A stretch of DNA of 33,347 bases from UBA5359 sp002410925 [NCBI: bacterium UBP13_UBA5359] (GTDB taxonomy: Bacteria; UBP13; UBA5359). The stretch lies in contig DHPR01000017.1 of assembly GCA_002410925.1 (NCBI GenBank), positions 1 through 33,347 of the forward strand. Reading direction: 5' to 3'. Both the position numbers and the translations under genes were made by a program. Positions 1-7,142 of the stretch are shown piece by piece. The notes beneath the pieces are model-generated. The model had not been told where the DNA came from. It made no database searches and saw nothing but the letters and a program-made list of their open reading frames with translations. The stretch's first letter is position 1, and every line of letters starts with the position of its first letter.

Positions 1-576
1 CAGCTCACCGGCCTCCTCTCCCAGCGTGACCGCAGTCCGAATCTCTTCCTCCGTTACCAGCGGAGCCGCAGCATCAGTGATACGCCCGCCGGACAGACGA
101 ATTATCCCGTGGCTTATCCAATTGATTACCGCTATCACCGGCGTAAGAATCAAGCTGAAAAGATATATCGGGCCGGCCATCAAAAGCGTTATTCTCTCTG
201 CGAAGACAGCGGCAATTATCTTGGGAGTAACCTCGCCAAAGAGAAGCAGCAGAGCAGTGGTAATGCCGGTGGCAATTAATGCCACCCATCGGTCACTATA
301 TACGCCACCCCATATTTTAAGAGATATCGAGGCTACCAGAACTGAGGCAATGATATTAACGCTCGTATTGCCTACGAGCAATGCGGCAAGCATTTTCTGA
401 GGATGCTCAATGATCATGCTGAGAGCTTTTTGTCTGCGCCATTTATCACCGAGCAGATTTTGCATCTTAACCTTATTTACAGCGAAAAAAGCCGTCTCCG
501 TTCCGGAAAAAGTAGCGGAGAGTAACAACAGCAGAAACAGTAGCCCCAGCTGGAGCGTACTGCCAGGTTCGTCCAA
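1..576 (-). CDS. CNNM/CorC-family (DUF21) membrane transporter-like protein, C-terminus cut off by window edge
   Basis: This open frame runs off the left edge, so about 192 N-terminal residues are visible. The family consists of membrane proteins with a DUF21 domain of three or four helices, then paired CBS domains and a CorC domain, linked to Mg2+/Co2+ efflux. Seen here: a hydrophobic first helix followed by the family pattern FSGTETAFFAV, a GNTSVN motif, FGEVTPK, a further pair of membrane segments, and the start of the cytosolic part at VTEEEIRT. That is the usual order for the DUF21 domain. The start is TTG at 576, chosen because a GGGGGG purine run lies 8 nt upstream and no in-frame ATG or GTG precedes the first helix. 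It follows the dgkA fusion on the same strand but has its own promoter at 712-740. The CBS and CorC domains lie outside the window, so transport specificity cannot be judged. Confidence 0.85.
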   Translation of the reverse strand, partial: MDEPGSTLQLGLLFLLLLLSATFSGTETAFFAVNKVKMQNLLGDKWRRQKALSMIIEHPQKMLAALLVGNTSVNIIASVLVASISLKIWGGVYSDRWVALIATGITTALLLLFGEVTPKIIAAVFAERITLLMAGPIYLFSLILTPVIAVINWISHGIIRLSGGRITDAAAPLVTEEEIRTAVTLGEEAGEL

Positions 577-711
577 GAAAAAATCCCCCCTAATACAGAT
601 ACATTGCCTGTCGCTCGTTGCTGCTTAATTCAGAGCTACATTACCGGTAGAGTAAGACCCCATAACCAGCTGCACTTCTGAATTATGAACTTGAATTCTT
701 ATTAGAAAGTA

Positions 712-740
712 ATTATACCCCAACAACTTACAAAGCTCAA
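712..740 (-). promoter_or_regulatory. Sigma-70-type promoter for the CNNM-family gene
   Basis: On the minus strand, a -35 box TTGAGC (735-740) and a perfect -10 box TATAAT (712-717) are separated by exactly 17 nt. The site sits in the gap just after the upstream kinase-phosphatase gene. It would start transcription near 705 and leave a leader of about 130 nt before the TTG start codon. In the 577-744 gap I see nothing else I can name. Confidence 0.65.
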
Positions 741-744
741 CATG

Positions 745-1458
745 CTATATCAGAAACTCAAAGAGTGCGAACGCCATAATCAATCCCACAAGCGAGCCGC
801 CTATTACCTCCATCGGCGTATGCACTTCAGTTTCCAGACGGCTCTGAATTACCAGCAGCGCCAGGCATATGCCGGCTACGGAGATCAGCATGCTTTCGCC
901 GTGTGAAAGCAGAAAAATGGCCGCAGCCAGAAATACCGATACGGCGCTGTGTCCGCTGATTACTCCGCCCTGCATAGGTGTGCCGCGTTTGGTGGCGACC
1001 TTGGCAAAAAGGACTATCATAATAGTTAGAATTATACCGATTAATATTATATAACCTCCGACATTATCGGCCTGCTCAAAGAGCGAGGGGCCCATTTCCT
1101 TCATCCGGTTAAAGAAAAGAAGGTAGCCGACAACAAGCGCATTGATTGATGTCAACAAAACGCCCCCGGCCGCCACATCCTTAGCTATCTTAGCCAGAGA
1201 GGAATACTCTGGAGAAAGAATATCCACAATCGCTTCCAATGATGTGTTTACCATCTCCGAAACCAATACCAGCGTTATGGTTAAAAGAAGAATGATCATT
1301 TCCTGAATATCAAAGGGAGGATTGCTGTACACGGCAAAAAGCAGAGCCGTTGCCGCCATCATCAAATGATAACGCATGTGACGCTGTGTTCTGACTACAT
1401 ATATCAAACCCTCTATGGCAAAATTGAAGCTGTCAAGAAGTTTCTTGTTGCGCATCAC
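745..1458 (-). CDS. Diacylglycerol/undecaprenol kinase fused to a PAP2-type phosphatase
   Basis: This is a 237-residue membrane protein with two domains. Residues 1 to about 115 form a DgkA-type kinase, which phosphorylates diacylglycerol or, in Gram-positive-type bacteria, undecaprenol. The signature E68-x2-N71-T-x2-E75-x3-D79 is intact. Residues from about 135 on form a PAP2 phosphatase-like domain, with the second motif as SGH (168-170) and the third as SR (206-207) followed by H213. The usual first KX6RP motif is degenerate (KRGTPMQG region). Kinase and lipid-phosphate phosphatase fused in one chain suggests a role in the cycling of undecaprenol carrier. The reading frame overlaps the 3' end of ybeY by 26 nt, so the genes are probably translationally coupled. 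It belongs to the pgpH-ybeY-dgkA operon that is widespread in monoderm bacteria. The kinase call is firm; activity of the phosphatase half is less certain. Confidence 0.9.
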   Translation of the reverse strand: MMRNKKLLDSFNFAIEGLIYVVRTQRHMRYHLMMAATALLFAVYSNPPFDIQEMIILLLTITLVLVSEMVNTSLEAIVDILSPEYSSLAKIAKDVAAGGVLLTSINALVVGYLLFFNRMKEMGPSLFEQADNVGGYIILIGIILTIMIVLFAKVATKRGTPMQGGVISGHSAVSVFLAAAIFLLSHGESMLISVAGICLALLVIQSRLETEVHTPMEVIGGSLVGLIMAFALFEFLI

Positions 1459-2014
1459 TGCTCTTTTCCTTTTTACGGCGTCCCCTCTCTCTGCCGCAAC
1501 GGAATGCTGTCGCCTTGTTAACGGGCTCTTCCTCTTTCTTCGACCGAATCTCTGCCTGTGGCTTATTCAAGCCGTCCGTATCAACCACCAGGCGCCTGAT
1601 GATTGCTGCCTGTTTCTTCATCATCACCTTGCGATCGCAGGCCGTCTGATCATCATAACCTAATAGATGCAGCGTTCCATGTATCAGCAGCATTTCAATC
1701 TCTCTAACAAGCGAATGCCCGGATTCTGCAGCCTGTCTGGCTGCAGTTTCCACCGATACGACTATATCACCAAGATAATCTTTCAACTCCGGGTGATCAC
1801 TCTCAGCCAGATTAAATGATAATACGTCTGTGGAAGAATCCTTGCCGCGGTAGCTCATGTTCAGCCGGGCAATAGTCTCATCATCGACAAGCGCAATCGT
1901 TACTTCGCTCTGCCTGGAGGCCTTCTCGTACCTTATGGTCATCTGTACCGCTTGACGAAGCGGCCATCGCTCCGCTTTATACAGATTCTGCATATCGGAA
2001 ATTGCTATCTTCAT
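1433..2014 (-). CDS. ybeY: Endoribonuclease YbeY, 16S rRNA maturation factor, with an altered third zinc ligand
   Basis: This 193-residue protein belongs to the YbeY/UPF0054 family of single-strand metallo-endoribonucleases involved in 16S rRNA 3'-end maturation and ribosome quality control. The catalytic signature H-x3-H-x5-H is visible as HGTLHLLGYDD, with His112 and His116 present but Asp122 where the third zinc-binding His normally stands. The substitution is one base away from His (GAT versus CAT). A charged tail of about 50 residues (KKEEEPV, GRERGRRKKEK) extends beyond the usual family length and overlaps the next gene. The start ATG overlaps the pgpH stop by one base (TAATG), which indicates translational coupling. 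The family assignment is safe. Whether Asp serves as the metal ligand is open. Confidence 0.92.
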   Translation of the reverse strand: MKIAISDMQNLYKAERWPLRQAVQMTIRYEKASRQSEVTIALVDDETIARLNMSYRGKDSSTDVLSFNLAESDHPELKDYLGDIVVSVETAARQAAESGHSLVREIEMLLIHGTLHLLGYDDQTACDRKVMMKKQAAIIRRLVVDTDGLNKPQAEIRSKKEEEPVNKATAFRCGRERGRRKKEKSSDAQQETS

Positions 2015-4170
2015 TACTTTACCACTCCAATAGCTCTTCTACCGGGTTTTGCCCGGCAATCGATTACTTCCGGATACTCTATCCGCGGATGAAATATACC
2101 GTTCAAAACCTTGATAAATGCATCAGCTATACGGCTTAAGTCATGAAAAGTCAACTCTGCTTCATCCAATTGGCCATCGCTAAGCCGATCGCGAATAATC
2201 TTGCGCACCAAAGCTTCCACCTTATTGGGAGTTGGCTTGATCATGGAACGTACTGCCGCTTCCACACTATCCGCCAACATAATCAACGCTGCTTCACGAG
2301 TTCTAGGCTTGGGCCCGCCATATCTGAATTGATTCTCCGGCAGCCGGTTGCCTTCCTCACGAGTCATAGCCTGATGATAGAAATAGAGGATCAGATTAGT
2401 GCCGTGATGCTGGGCAATGATATCGACTATTTTCTCCGGAATACGATATTGTCTGGCCAATTCCACCCCATCGCGGATATGCGCAGTTATCACCAATATG
2501 CTCAGATGCGGTGAAATCTTTTCATGAACATTCTCCTGATTCATCTGATTCTCAACAAAAAAATATGGACGCCGTATCTTGCCGATATCATGGTAATAAG
2601 CCCCTACTCTGGTCAGCAAAGGATCAGCACCGACGATTTCAGCGGCTGTTTCCGCCAGATTACCGACAACTATGCTATGGTGATAAGTGCCGGGAGCATC
2701 AGTCAGAAGACGCTTCAGAAGAGGCTCATTGGGATTGCATAATTCCAGTAGATGTATATGGGTGGTCAGCCCAAACGGCTTTTCAAGAAAAGAGAGGCCG
2801 CCGATAACAGCGATTGCAGAGCCTGCTCCGCCAATCATTCCGAATAACGCATTCATTCCGATAATACTCAAGGCCTCGCCGTTAATCAAGGAGACCGCCA
2901 CTATAGTTACAAAGCTTACCAGCCCAACTATAAGTCCGGCCTGCACCAGATCTGAATTCTTATATATTCGCCTGACACTGAACACCGCCACGCAACCGCT
3001 TATCATGGATAAGATGCTGAATTGAAGCTGACCGTTCATAATGATTCCGATAGAAAGGCTGAAAAAAGCAGTCATAAGCATAGCCAGGCTGGTATCGAAA
3101 AGTATAGACATAAGCATAATGGCAGAAAGCACAGGCAGTATCGCCATATACCCGGATAAAATCGGACTTAAAAGCCAGGAAAAAAGCATTCCCGCCACGC
3201 ATATCATGCTCAACAGAAGCAATGCGCTGGCGCTGGCATACACAGCCGGATGGTATTCGCAGATATAATACGCCACCATCATAATATTAATCAGAATAAA
3301 GAAGAGTAATCCGGCCAGAGTAGCATAGTTCACCTCACCCTGATAGAGACCTACAGCCTTAAGCATGGCTATATGTCTGGCCGATACGGTTTCATACTGC
3401 TCTAAAATTATTTCATTCATGGAAACAGGCACATAAACAGGCTTGATTCTTTGCTGTGCCTGCATACGAGCCTGTTCCGTCTTTTCGCTGTTGTATATTC
3501 TGTTAGGGCGCATAACAGCCCTTACGAGCTCTGCTACAGCACCGGTATAACGCTCTTTCAAAAAGGTTTTTTTTAGCTCTCTGGCAATCAGGCTCTCAGC
3601 AACATCGAGATCGATAGTACTATTTCTGATGCCCTGAGCCATAACAATGCGTACAAGCCGCTCACTCAGCCTCTGCAATTGGCCTAAAACCTTGGGATCG
3701 GCCTGCAACAGAGCCGTAATGGTGGTCCGGCTCAATTTCAGGCTTGTGCCGTTCTCTATCTCTTTGGCAGATCTGGCTGTAGCACCCTGACCGCTCGACC
3801 GGGCGTCGGATACAGCCTGATAAAAAGAATTAAGATCTGTAAGAGCGCTCGGAAGAGCAGTAGGATCGGGATCATAAACATCAGCAACCGTATCGGCAGC
3901 CATCTGACGGCGCTTCATCAGGTCAGCCTCATCCGCATATCTGCCGCTTCGCGGTGCCCTTATCTCTTTAGGGCTTACACTTCCCACCTGCAAGCGCGAG
4001 ATAGTTCTATCCGGCATAAATTGGACGGATAATATGGATGCCATAATCATAATTACAGCAACAGCCAGCGCCAATCTGAAAAGACGGGGATTCCATGAAG
4101 AAAGAGAACAGAAAAAGCGCCTGCCTTCTTCATCGTCATTTTTTATTTTTCCTATCAGAGAAAAAAGCAT
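2014..4170 (-). CDS. pgpH: PgpH/YqfF-family membrane HD-domain phosphohydrolase (c-di-AMP phosphodiesterase)
   Basis: This is a 718-residue protein of the 7TMR-HD family, whose characterised members (PgpH) degrade cyclic di-AMP to pApA. One N-terminal membrane helix lies at about residues 30-52. An extracytoplasmic 7TMR-HDED domain follows up to about residue 270, then seven hydrophobic segments (about 275-465), then a cytoplasmic HD domain. The HD motif appears as YYHDIGK with His527-Asp528. Upstream is TYHHS, and downstream are HIRDG, QHHGT and LADSVEA, all typical metal ligands. The ATG at 4170 has GGGGAGG upstream. It heads the operon pgpH-ybeY-dgkA and has its own promoter at 4245-4273. 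phoH, which often precedes pgpH in this cluster, is absent. Instead an unrelated sugar locus lies upstream. Confidence 0.93.
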   Translation of the reverse strand: MLFSLIGKIKNDDEEGRRFFCSLSSWNPRLFRLALAVAVIMIMASILSVQFMPDRTISRLQVGSVSPKEIRAPRSGRYADEADLMKRRQMAADTVADVYDPDPTALPSALTDLNSFYQAVSDARSSGQGATARSAKEIENGTSLKLSRTTITALLQADPKVLGQLQRLSERLVRIVMAQGIRNSTIDLDVAESLIARELKKTFLKERYTGAVAELVRAVMRPNRIYNSEKTEQARMQAQQRIKPVYVPVSMNEIILEQYETVSARHIAMLKAVGLYQGEVNYATLAGLLFFILINIMMVAYYICEYHPAVYASASALLLLSMICVAGMLFSWLLSPILSGYMAILPVLSAIMLMSILFDTSLAMLMTAFFSLSIGIIMNGQLQFSILSMISGCVAVFSVRRIYKNSDLVQAGLIVGLVSFVTIVAVSLINGEALSIIGMNALFGMIGGAGSAIAVIGGLSFLEKPFGLTTHIHLLELCNPNEPLLKRLLTDAPGTYHHSIVVGNLAETAAEIVGADPLLTRVGAYYHDIGKIRRPYFFVENQMNQENVHEKISPHLSILVITAHIRDGVELARQYRIPEKIVDIIAQHHGTNLILYFYHQAMTREEGNRLPENQFRYGGPKPRTREAALIMLADSVEAAVRSMIKPTPNKVEALVRKIIRDRLSDGQLDEAELTFHDLSRIADAFIKVLNGIFHPRIEYPEVIDCRAKPGRRAIGVVK

Positions 4171-4244
4171 TAGGCCTCCCCAGCTACACGCATTGTAATC
4201 GGCAATAAGAATTAAGCAACTCTTTTGCTGCGTATTCGCTGAGA

Positions 4245-4273
4245 ATTATACCACTGACCATACTATAAAACAA
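4245..4273 (-). promoter_or_regulatory. Strong promoter of the pgpH-ybeY-dgkA operon
   Basis: On the minus strand, a -35 box TTGTTT (4268-4273) and a perfect -10 box TATAAT (4245-4250) are separated by 17 nt. A TGG directly before the -10 gives an extended -10. The start would be near 4238 with a leader of about 68 nt. In the rest of the 4171-4415 gap there is no recognisable gene. A 40-codon frame there is discussed among rejected items. Confidence 0.7.
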
Positions 4274-4415
4274 TGCGGTGCTCTATTCACCAGGAATTCC
4301 GCAAAGATACACAAAAAGGCAGTCAGGGAGGCCAATAGTAAGAAGATTGGCGCTGGAAGCGCGCATTCCGGCTAATTTCAGAAATCCGGTTAACGCTCCT
4401 TTCATCTTCTGTTTT

Positions 4416-5897
4416 TTATACAAGCTCCCACACCGGCGGCAGATAATCCTTGCCCAGCACTATTGGCCGAATCCCCGCGATCTCACAGGCGTAAAGCAAG
4501 CTCTCTATTTTATCCCCCGCCACTCCCTGAATATGATTGGCAGGGAAGTACTGCAAAAACTCCCGGAAACCGCCCTCCAGCCGCGCATAGACATGCGGCC
4601 AGGTTGGATCCGTCTCCTTTCCTAATTCTTGACGCTGTTTTGCCGGCAGCTCCAAACTCTCTGCAGCCAAGATCACCATGTACGGTTTATCGTTGTAGAA
4701 GCCGAGCCTGGCCAAAGTCAGCTTGCCAGGTGCAGCATCAAACTCAACAGAGGCTCCGCCTGCTTTGAAGTAATATTCCAAAGCCGGATGGAAGGTAATG
4801 TGCTTGAAATTCTCCTGCGGATCAACTGATAAAGCAGCATAGTAACTGGAATGATTTCCACTGTTACATAAATCCCACAGCTCCAGCTCAGGGTGATACA
4901 ATCTAACATCCATAAAAAGTGTTGGCAAGCCCCCTGAGATATATTTCAAAAGCTGCATGGTAACGGCGGCATTGCTATCCGCCTCCGTAGCGCAGACTGT
5001 AGGCTCTTTCGGACCCTTCCAATCATAAGGATCATTGAGCAGCATCTCGGCCACATCGCCTAAGCACACATATTCAGTGAGCTCGCGCTGGCCTTTGATA
5101 CCGCAGAAATCCAGGCCATATTCCTCATTGAGCTTTTTTACGGCCAGATAGAGGCGAATCTGCCTTTCCAGCGTCTTCTCTGTCAGCATGTGCTCATCAT
5201 AGCACAAACGTTCACCTAATAAATTTTCAAACCACCTGCGTCCCTTTTTCACCTCATCTTCTGGAATTCCTTCCATCACTTTTAAAACCATAAGCTGATC
5301 GATCTGGTAAGCTGTGCAGCCGAGTGCTCTTTGAGCAGGTATTAGATGAAAGTAACCTGTCTCCATGCCCATGGAATGACCGCCATAAAGGCCATAGACT
5401 TCATTGCGAATCGTGGTGATGGCCTGGCTTGCCCGCACCCAATTCAACACCTGCTCCACAGTGCCGGAATCCTCTATCTCTCCCACAACACGATGGGTTC
5501 TGCGCCCTGCCTGTCTCAGGGCTCCATCTGTGGCAAGCAGACCCACATTCCCCGGATATTTCCCATTATTGTTGGAAAGGCTCAAAATAGGAATCTCCCT
5601 GCCCAATGAGTTCACCAGAGGCCATACCAGATAGGGAAAATCCCAAACGTTGTAGCACATGATAAGCTGCTTTACATTTGCCCTTGCCAGCTCCTCGCCC
5701 ACCTGCTGCGCCACCCGCACACCGGTTATAGTCTGGGAAGCCACCACTATAGACGGACAATGACCTTCCGCAGTTAGGCGTTCCCGGATTACCTTTGCCC
5801 AAGCCTCTACAGTCGCCATGTTCTCCTGGCTATTTGCCTCATAAACATGGGGCCGTTCATCATTGACCAACACCAGGCCTATTGCTGTACTTCTCAC
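4416..5897 (-). CDS. L-fucose isomerase-family sugar isomerase
   Basis: This 493-residue protein is related to L-fucose/L-arabinose isomerases, Mn2+-dependent enzymes that convert the aldose to the ketose in the cytoplasm. The three metal/catalytic residues of the family can be placed. Glu305 lies in CATEADSN, Asp330 in FMDVRLY and His455 in ANHIQG. These correspond to E337, D361 and H528 of E. coli FucI. A GGHSMGM loop is also typical. It is about 100 residues shorter than E. coli FucI. The frame is open upstream to 5939, but I place the start at GTG 5897. AAGGAGGG lies 7 nt before it, and an operator (5919-5932) would otherwise fall inside the coding region. It is downstream of the LacI-type gene and opposite in direction to the glycosidase. 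Fucose is the likely substrate class; another 6-deoxy or pentose sugar is possible. Confidence 0.8.
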   Translation of the reverse strand: MRSTAIGLVLVNDERPHVYEANSQENMATVEAWAKVIRERLTAEGHCPSIVVASQTITGVRVAQQVGEELARANVKQLIMCYNVWDFPYLVWPLVNSLGREIPILSLSNNNGKYPGNVGLLATDGALRQAGRRTHRVVGEIEDSGTVEQVLNWVRASQAITTIRNEVYGLYGGHSMGMETGYFHLIPAQRALGCTAYQIDQLMVLKVMEGIPEDEVKKGRRWFENLLGERLCYDEHMLTEKTLERQIRLYLAVKKLNEEYGLDFCGIKGQRELTEYVCLGDVAEMLLNDPYDWKGPKEPTVCATEADSNAAVTMQLLKYISGGLPTLFMDVRLYHPELELWDLCNSGNHSSYYAALSVDPQENFKHITFHPALEYYFKAGGASVEFDAAPGKLTLARLGFYNDKPYMVILAAESLELPAKQRQELGKETDPTWPHVYARLEGGFREFLQYFPANHIQGVAGDKIESLLYACEIAGIRPIVLGKDYLPPVWELV

Positions 5898-5918
5898 GAA
5901 AAATCCCTCCTTAAAGTC

Positions 5919-5932
5919 TGTAACCGGTTTCA
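5919..5932. promoter_or_regulatory. LacI-family operator, copy 1 (in front of the fucose isomerase-like gene)
   Basis: TGTAACCGGTTTCA is a near-perfect palindrome with a CCGG centre, the form bound by LacI/GalR dimers. It lies in the 50-nt gap between the regulator and the isomerase, just upstream of the isomerase Shine-Dalgarno sequence. An identical 14-mer sits at 7102-7115 in front of the divergent glycosidase. Two exact copies flanking one LacI gene strongly suggest local control by that regulator. Confidence 0.8.
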
Positions 5933-5947
5933 GAAACATTTAAAAAA

Positions 5948-6946
5948 TTAAACTCTTCTTGCAGACTTACGCTCCAGCAATGTCATCTGCATTACCACCT
6001 CCCGAGGCTTTTGGACATTGCCATCCAGCCTTTCCAAAGCTAATTGTGCAGCCACAGCACCCATGGTTCTCACAGGCTGCGCTACAACTGTAAGGAACGG
6101 ATATACTTGCGAGGCCAGTTCTAAATCATCAAAACAGACTAAAGAGATATCTTCAGGTATAGATAGTCCCATTTGGCGAATGGCGGCAAGTGCTCCGAGG
6201 GCCTCCAGATTATTTGATGTAATTACACATGTCGGAGGACAGGCAAGTGCCAATAGCTTCAGCATACCTTCCCGCCCGCCTTCCTGTTTGAAGTCGCCTG
6301 AAACTATAAGCTTTTCATCAGGCCCCAGACCGTGCTTCTCTAAAGCCTGAAGATAGCCCTCAAGACGCAGCCTGGCAGTGGAGATTCCATCCTTACCTTT
6401 GATAAAGCCAATCTCCCTGTGCCCCAAAGCTACCAGATAATCGACCAGCATCTGAGCGCCCCTGTGATCATCGCTGCGCACGAGATCGGCCTTCAAGCCT
6501 TTGGGCTGCCGGTCTAAAAGGACAAGGGGAATTTCAGCGCTTAAATGTGAGGTTATATGCTTTGCAAAGCTTGCTGTGCTGGCAATAATCAGAGCATCCG
6601 CTCTCTTTTCCATTAGAAAACGCAAAGCTCCGCGCTCTTTATCCATATCTTCATCTGTGTTGAAGAGTATTACAGCAATTTTCTGCGCTGACGCCTGCTC
6701 CTCGATCCCCCGGATGATCTCTGTAAAAAAGGGATTGGTGATATCAGGCACAACCACAGCGATGGTGTTGGTTCGTTTTTTAGTAAGGCTGCTGGCATTG
6801 GCATTGGGAACAAAGCCGGTCTTCCGGAGCACCTTTTGTACTTTCTCACGAGTTTCAGGAGAGACATATCGTTCGTCGTTGATTACCCTTGAGACTGTAG
6901 CTGCCGACACACCGGCCATTTTTGCAATGTCATAAATGCTCGTCAT
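5948..6946 (-). CDS. LacI/GalR-family transcriptional regulator of the fucose-type sugar locus
   Basis: This is a 332-residue repressor of normal length for the family. The N-terminal helix-turn-helix is clear (SIYDIAKMAGVSAATVSRV, residues 3-21). A hinge helix at about 50-56 includes the leucine that normally inserts into a central CpG (NASSLTKK). The periplasmic-binding-protein-like effector domain begins at about residue 62 (IAVVVPDITNPFF), with later motifs such as PLVLLDRQ and DISLVCFDDLELA. The start ATG at 6946 has AAAGGGG upstream. Its neighbours are the isomerase 50 nt downstream and the divergent glycosidase. Identical CCGG-centred operators flank the gene, and a weaker one overlaps its ribosome binding region, so it probably represses the locus and itself. 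The ligand is most likely a fucose-related sugar or its product, by context only. Confidence 0.92.
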   Translation of the reverse strand: MTSIYDIAKMAGVSAATVSRVINDERYVSPETREKVQKVLRKTGFVPNANASSLTKKRTNTIAVVVPDITNPFFTEIIRGIEEQASAQKIAVILFNTDEDMDKERGALRFLMEKRADALIIASTASFAKHITSHLSAEIPLVLLDRQPKGLKADLVRSDDHRGAQMLVDYLVALGHREIGFIKGKDGISTARLRLEGYLQALEKHGLGPDEKLIVSGDFKQEGGREGMLKLLALACPPTCVITSNNLEALGALAAIRQMGLSIPEDISLVCFDDLELASQVYPFLTVVAQPVRTMGAVAAQLALERLDGNVQKPREVVMQMTLLERKSARRV

Positions 6947-6948
6947 TC

Positions 6949-6962
6949 TGAAACCCCTTTCA
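6949..6962. promoter_or_regulatory. Degenerate third operator overlapping the lacI-type gene leader
   Basis: TGAAACCCCTTTCA shares 11 of 14 positions with the reverse complement of the two exact operators (TGAAACCGGTTACA). It keeps TGAAA/TTTCA half sites but has lost the CCGG centre. It covers the presumed start site and Shine-Dalgarno region of the regulator gene. A minus-strand TATAAT lies at 6964-6969 without a convincing -35. It could give weak autoregulation. The similarity may also be accidental. Confidence 0.4.
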
Positions 6963-7101
6963 GATTATATGATATAATTTCTCTCTTTTTTATTAGATTC
7001 CTGCATAATATTAAAAGAAGAAAACTCGAAACAGCCTACTTTACAGCGTAAAGCTAATTTAAGCAGGAAAAGAAGAAGAAAACACGAATAATTACATAAG
7101 C

Positions 7102-7115
7102 TGTAACCGGTTTCA
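7102..7115. promoter_or_regulatory. LacI-family operator, copy 2 (in front of the glycosidase gene)
   Basis: This is an exact copy of the 14-mer at 5919-5932 in the same orientation, extended to 15 identical bases by a preceding C. It lies about 28 nt before the glycosidase start, where a bound repressor would block initiation or early elongation. I could not recognise a convincing -35/-10 pair in the A-rich 7000-7100 stretch upstream. Confidence 0.8.
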
Positions 7116-7142
7116 ATTATCATTTGATTGGAGGAGATGACG

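Noticed and set aside
26-628. Forward frames at the left edge
   Set aside because: They are shadows of the CNNM-family gene on the minus strand, whose motifs read through the whole stretch.
4283-4405. 40-codon leftward frame between the isomerase stop and the pgpH promoter, beginning ATG AAA GGA
   Set aside because: It has no Shine-Dalgarno sequence at a usable distance, and I recognise nothing in the peptide. A frame this short is expected by chance. It is kept as a possible gene remnant only.
5919-7115. Reading the CCGG-centred palindromes as CcpA cre sites
   Set aside because: The centre differs from the cre core (a single CG with flanking purine and pyrimidine), and a dedicated LacI-family gene lies between the two copies, which explains them better.
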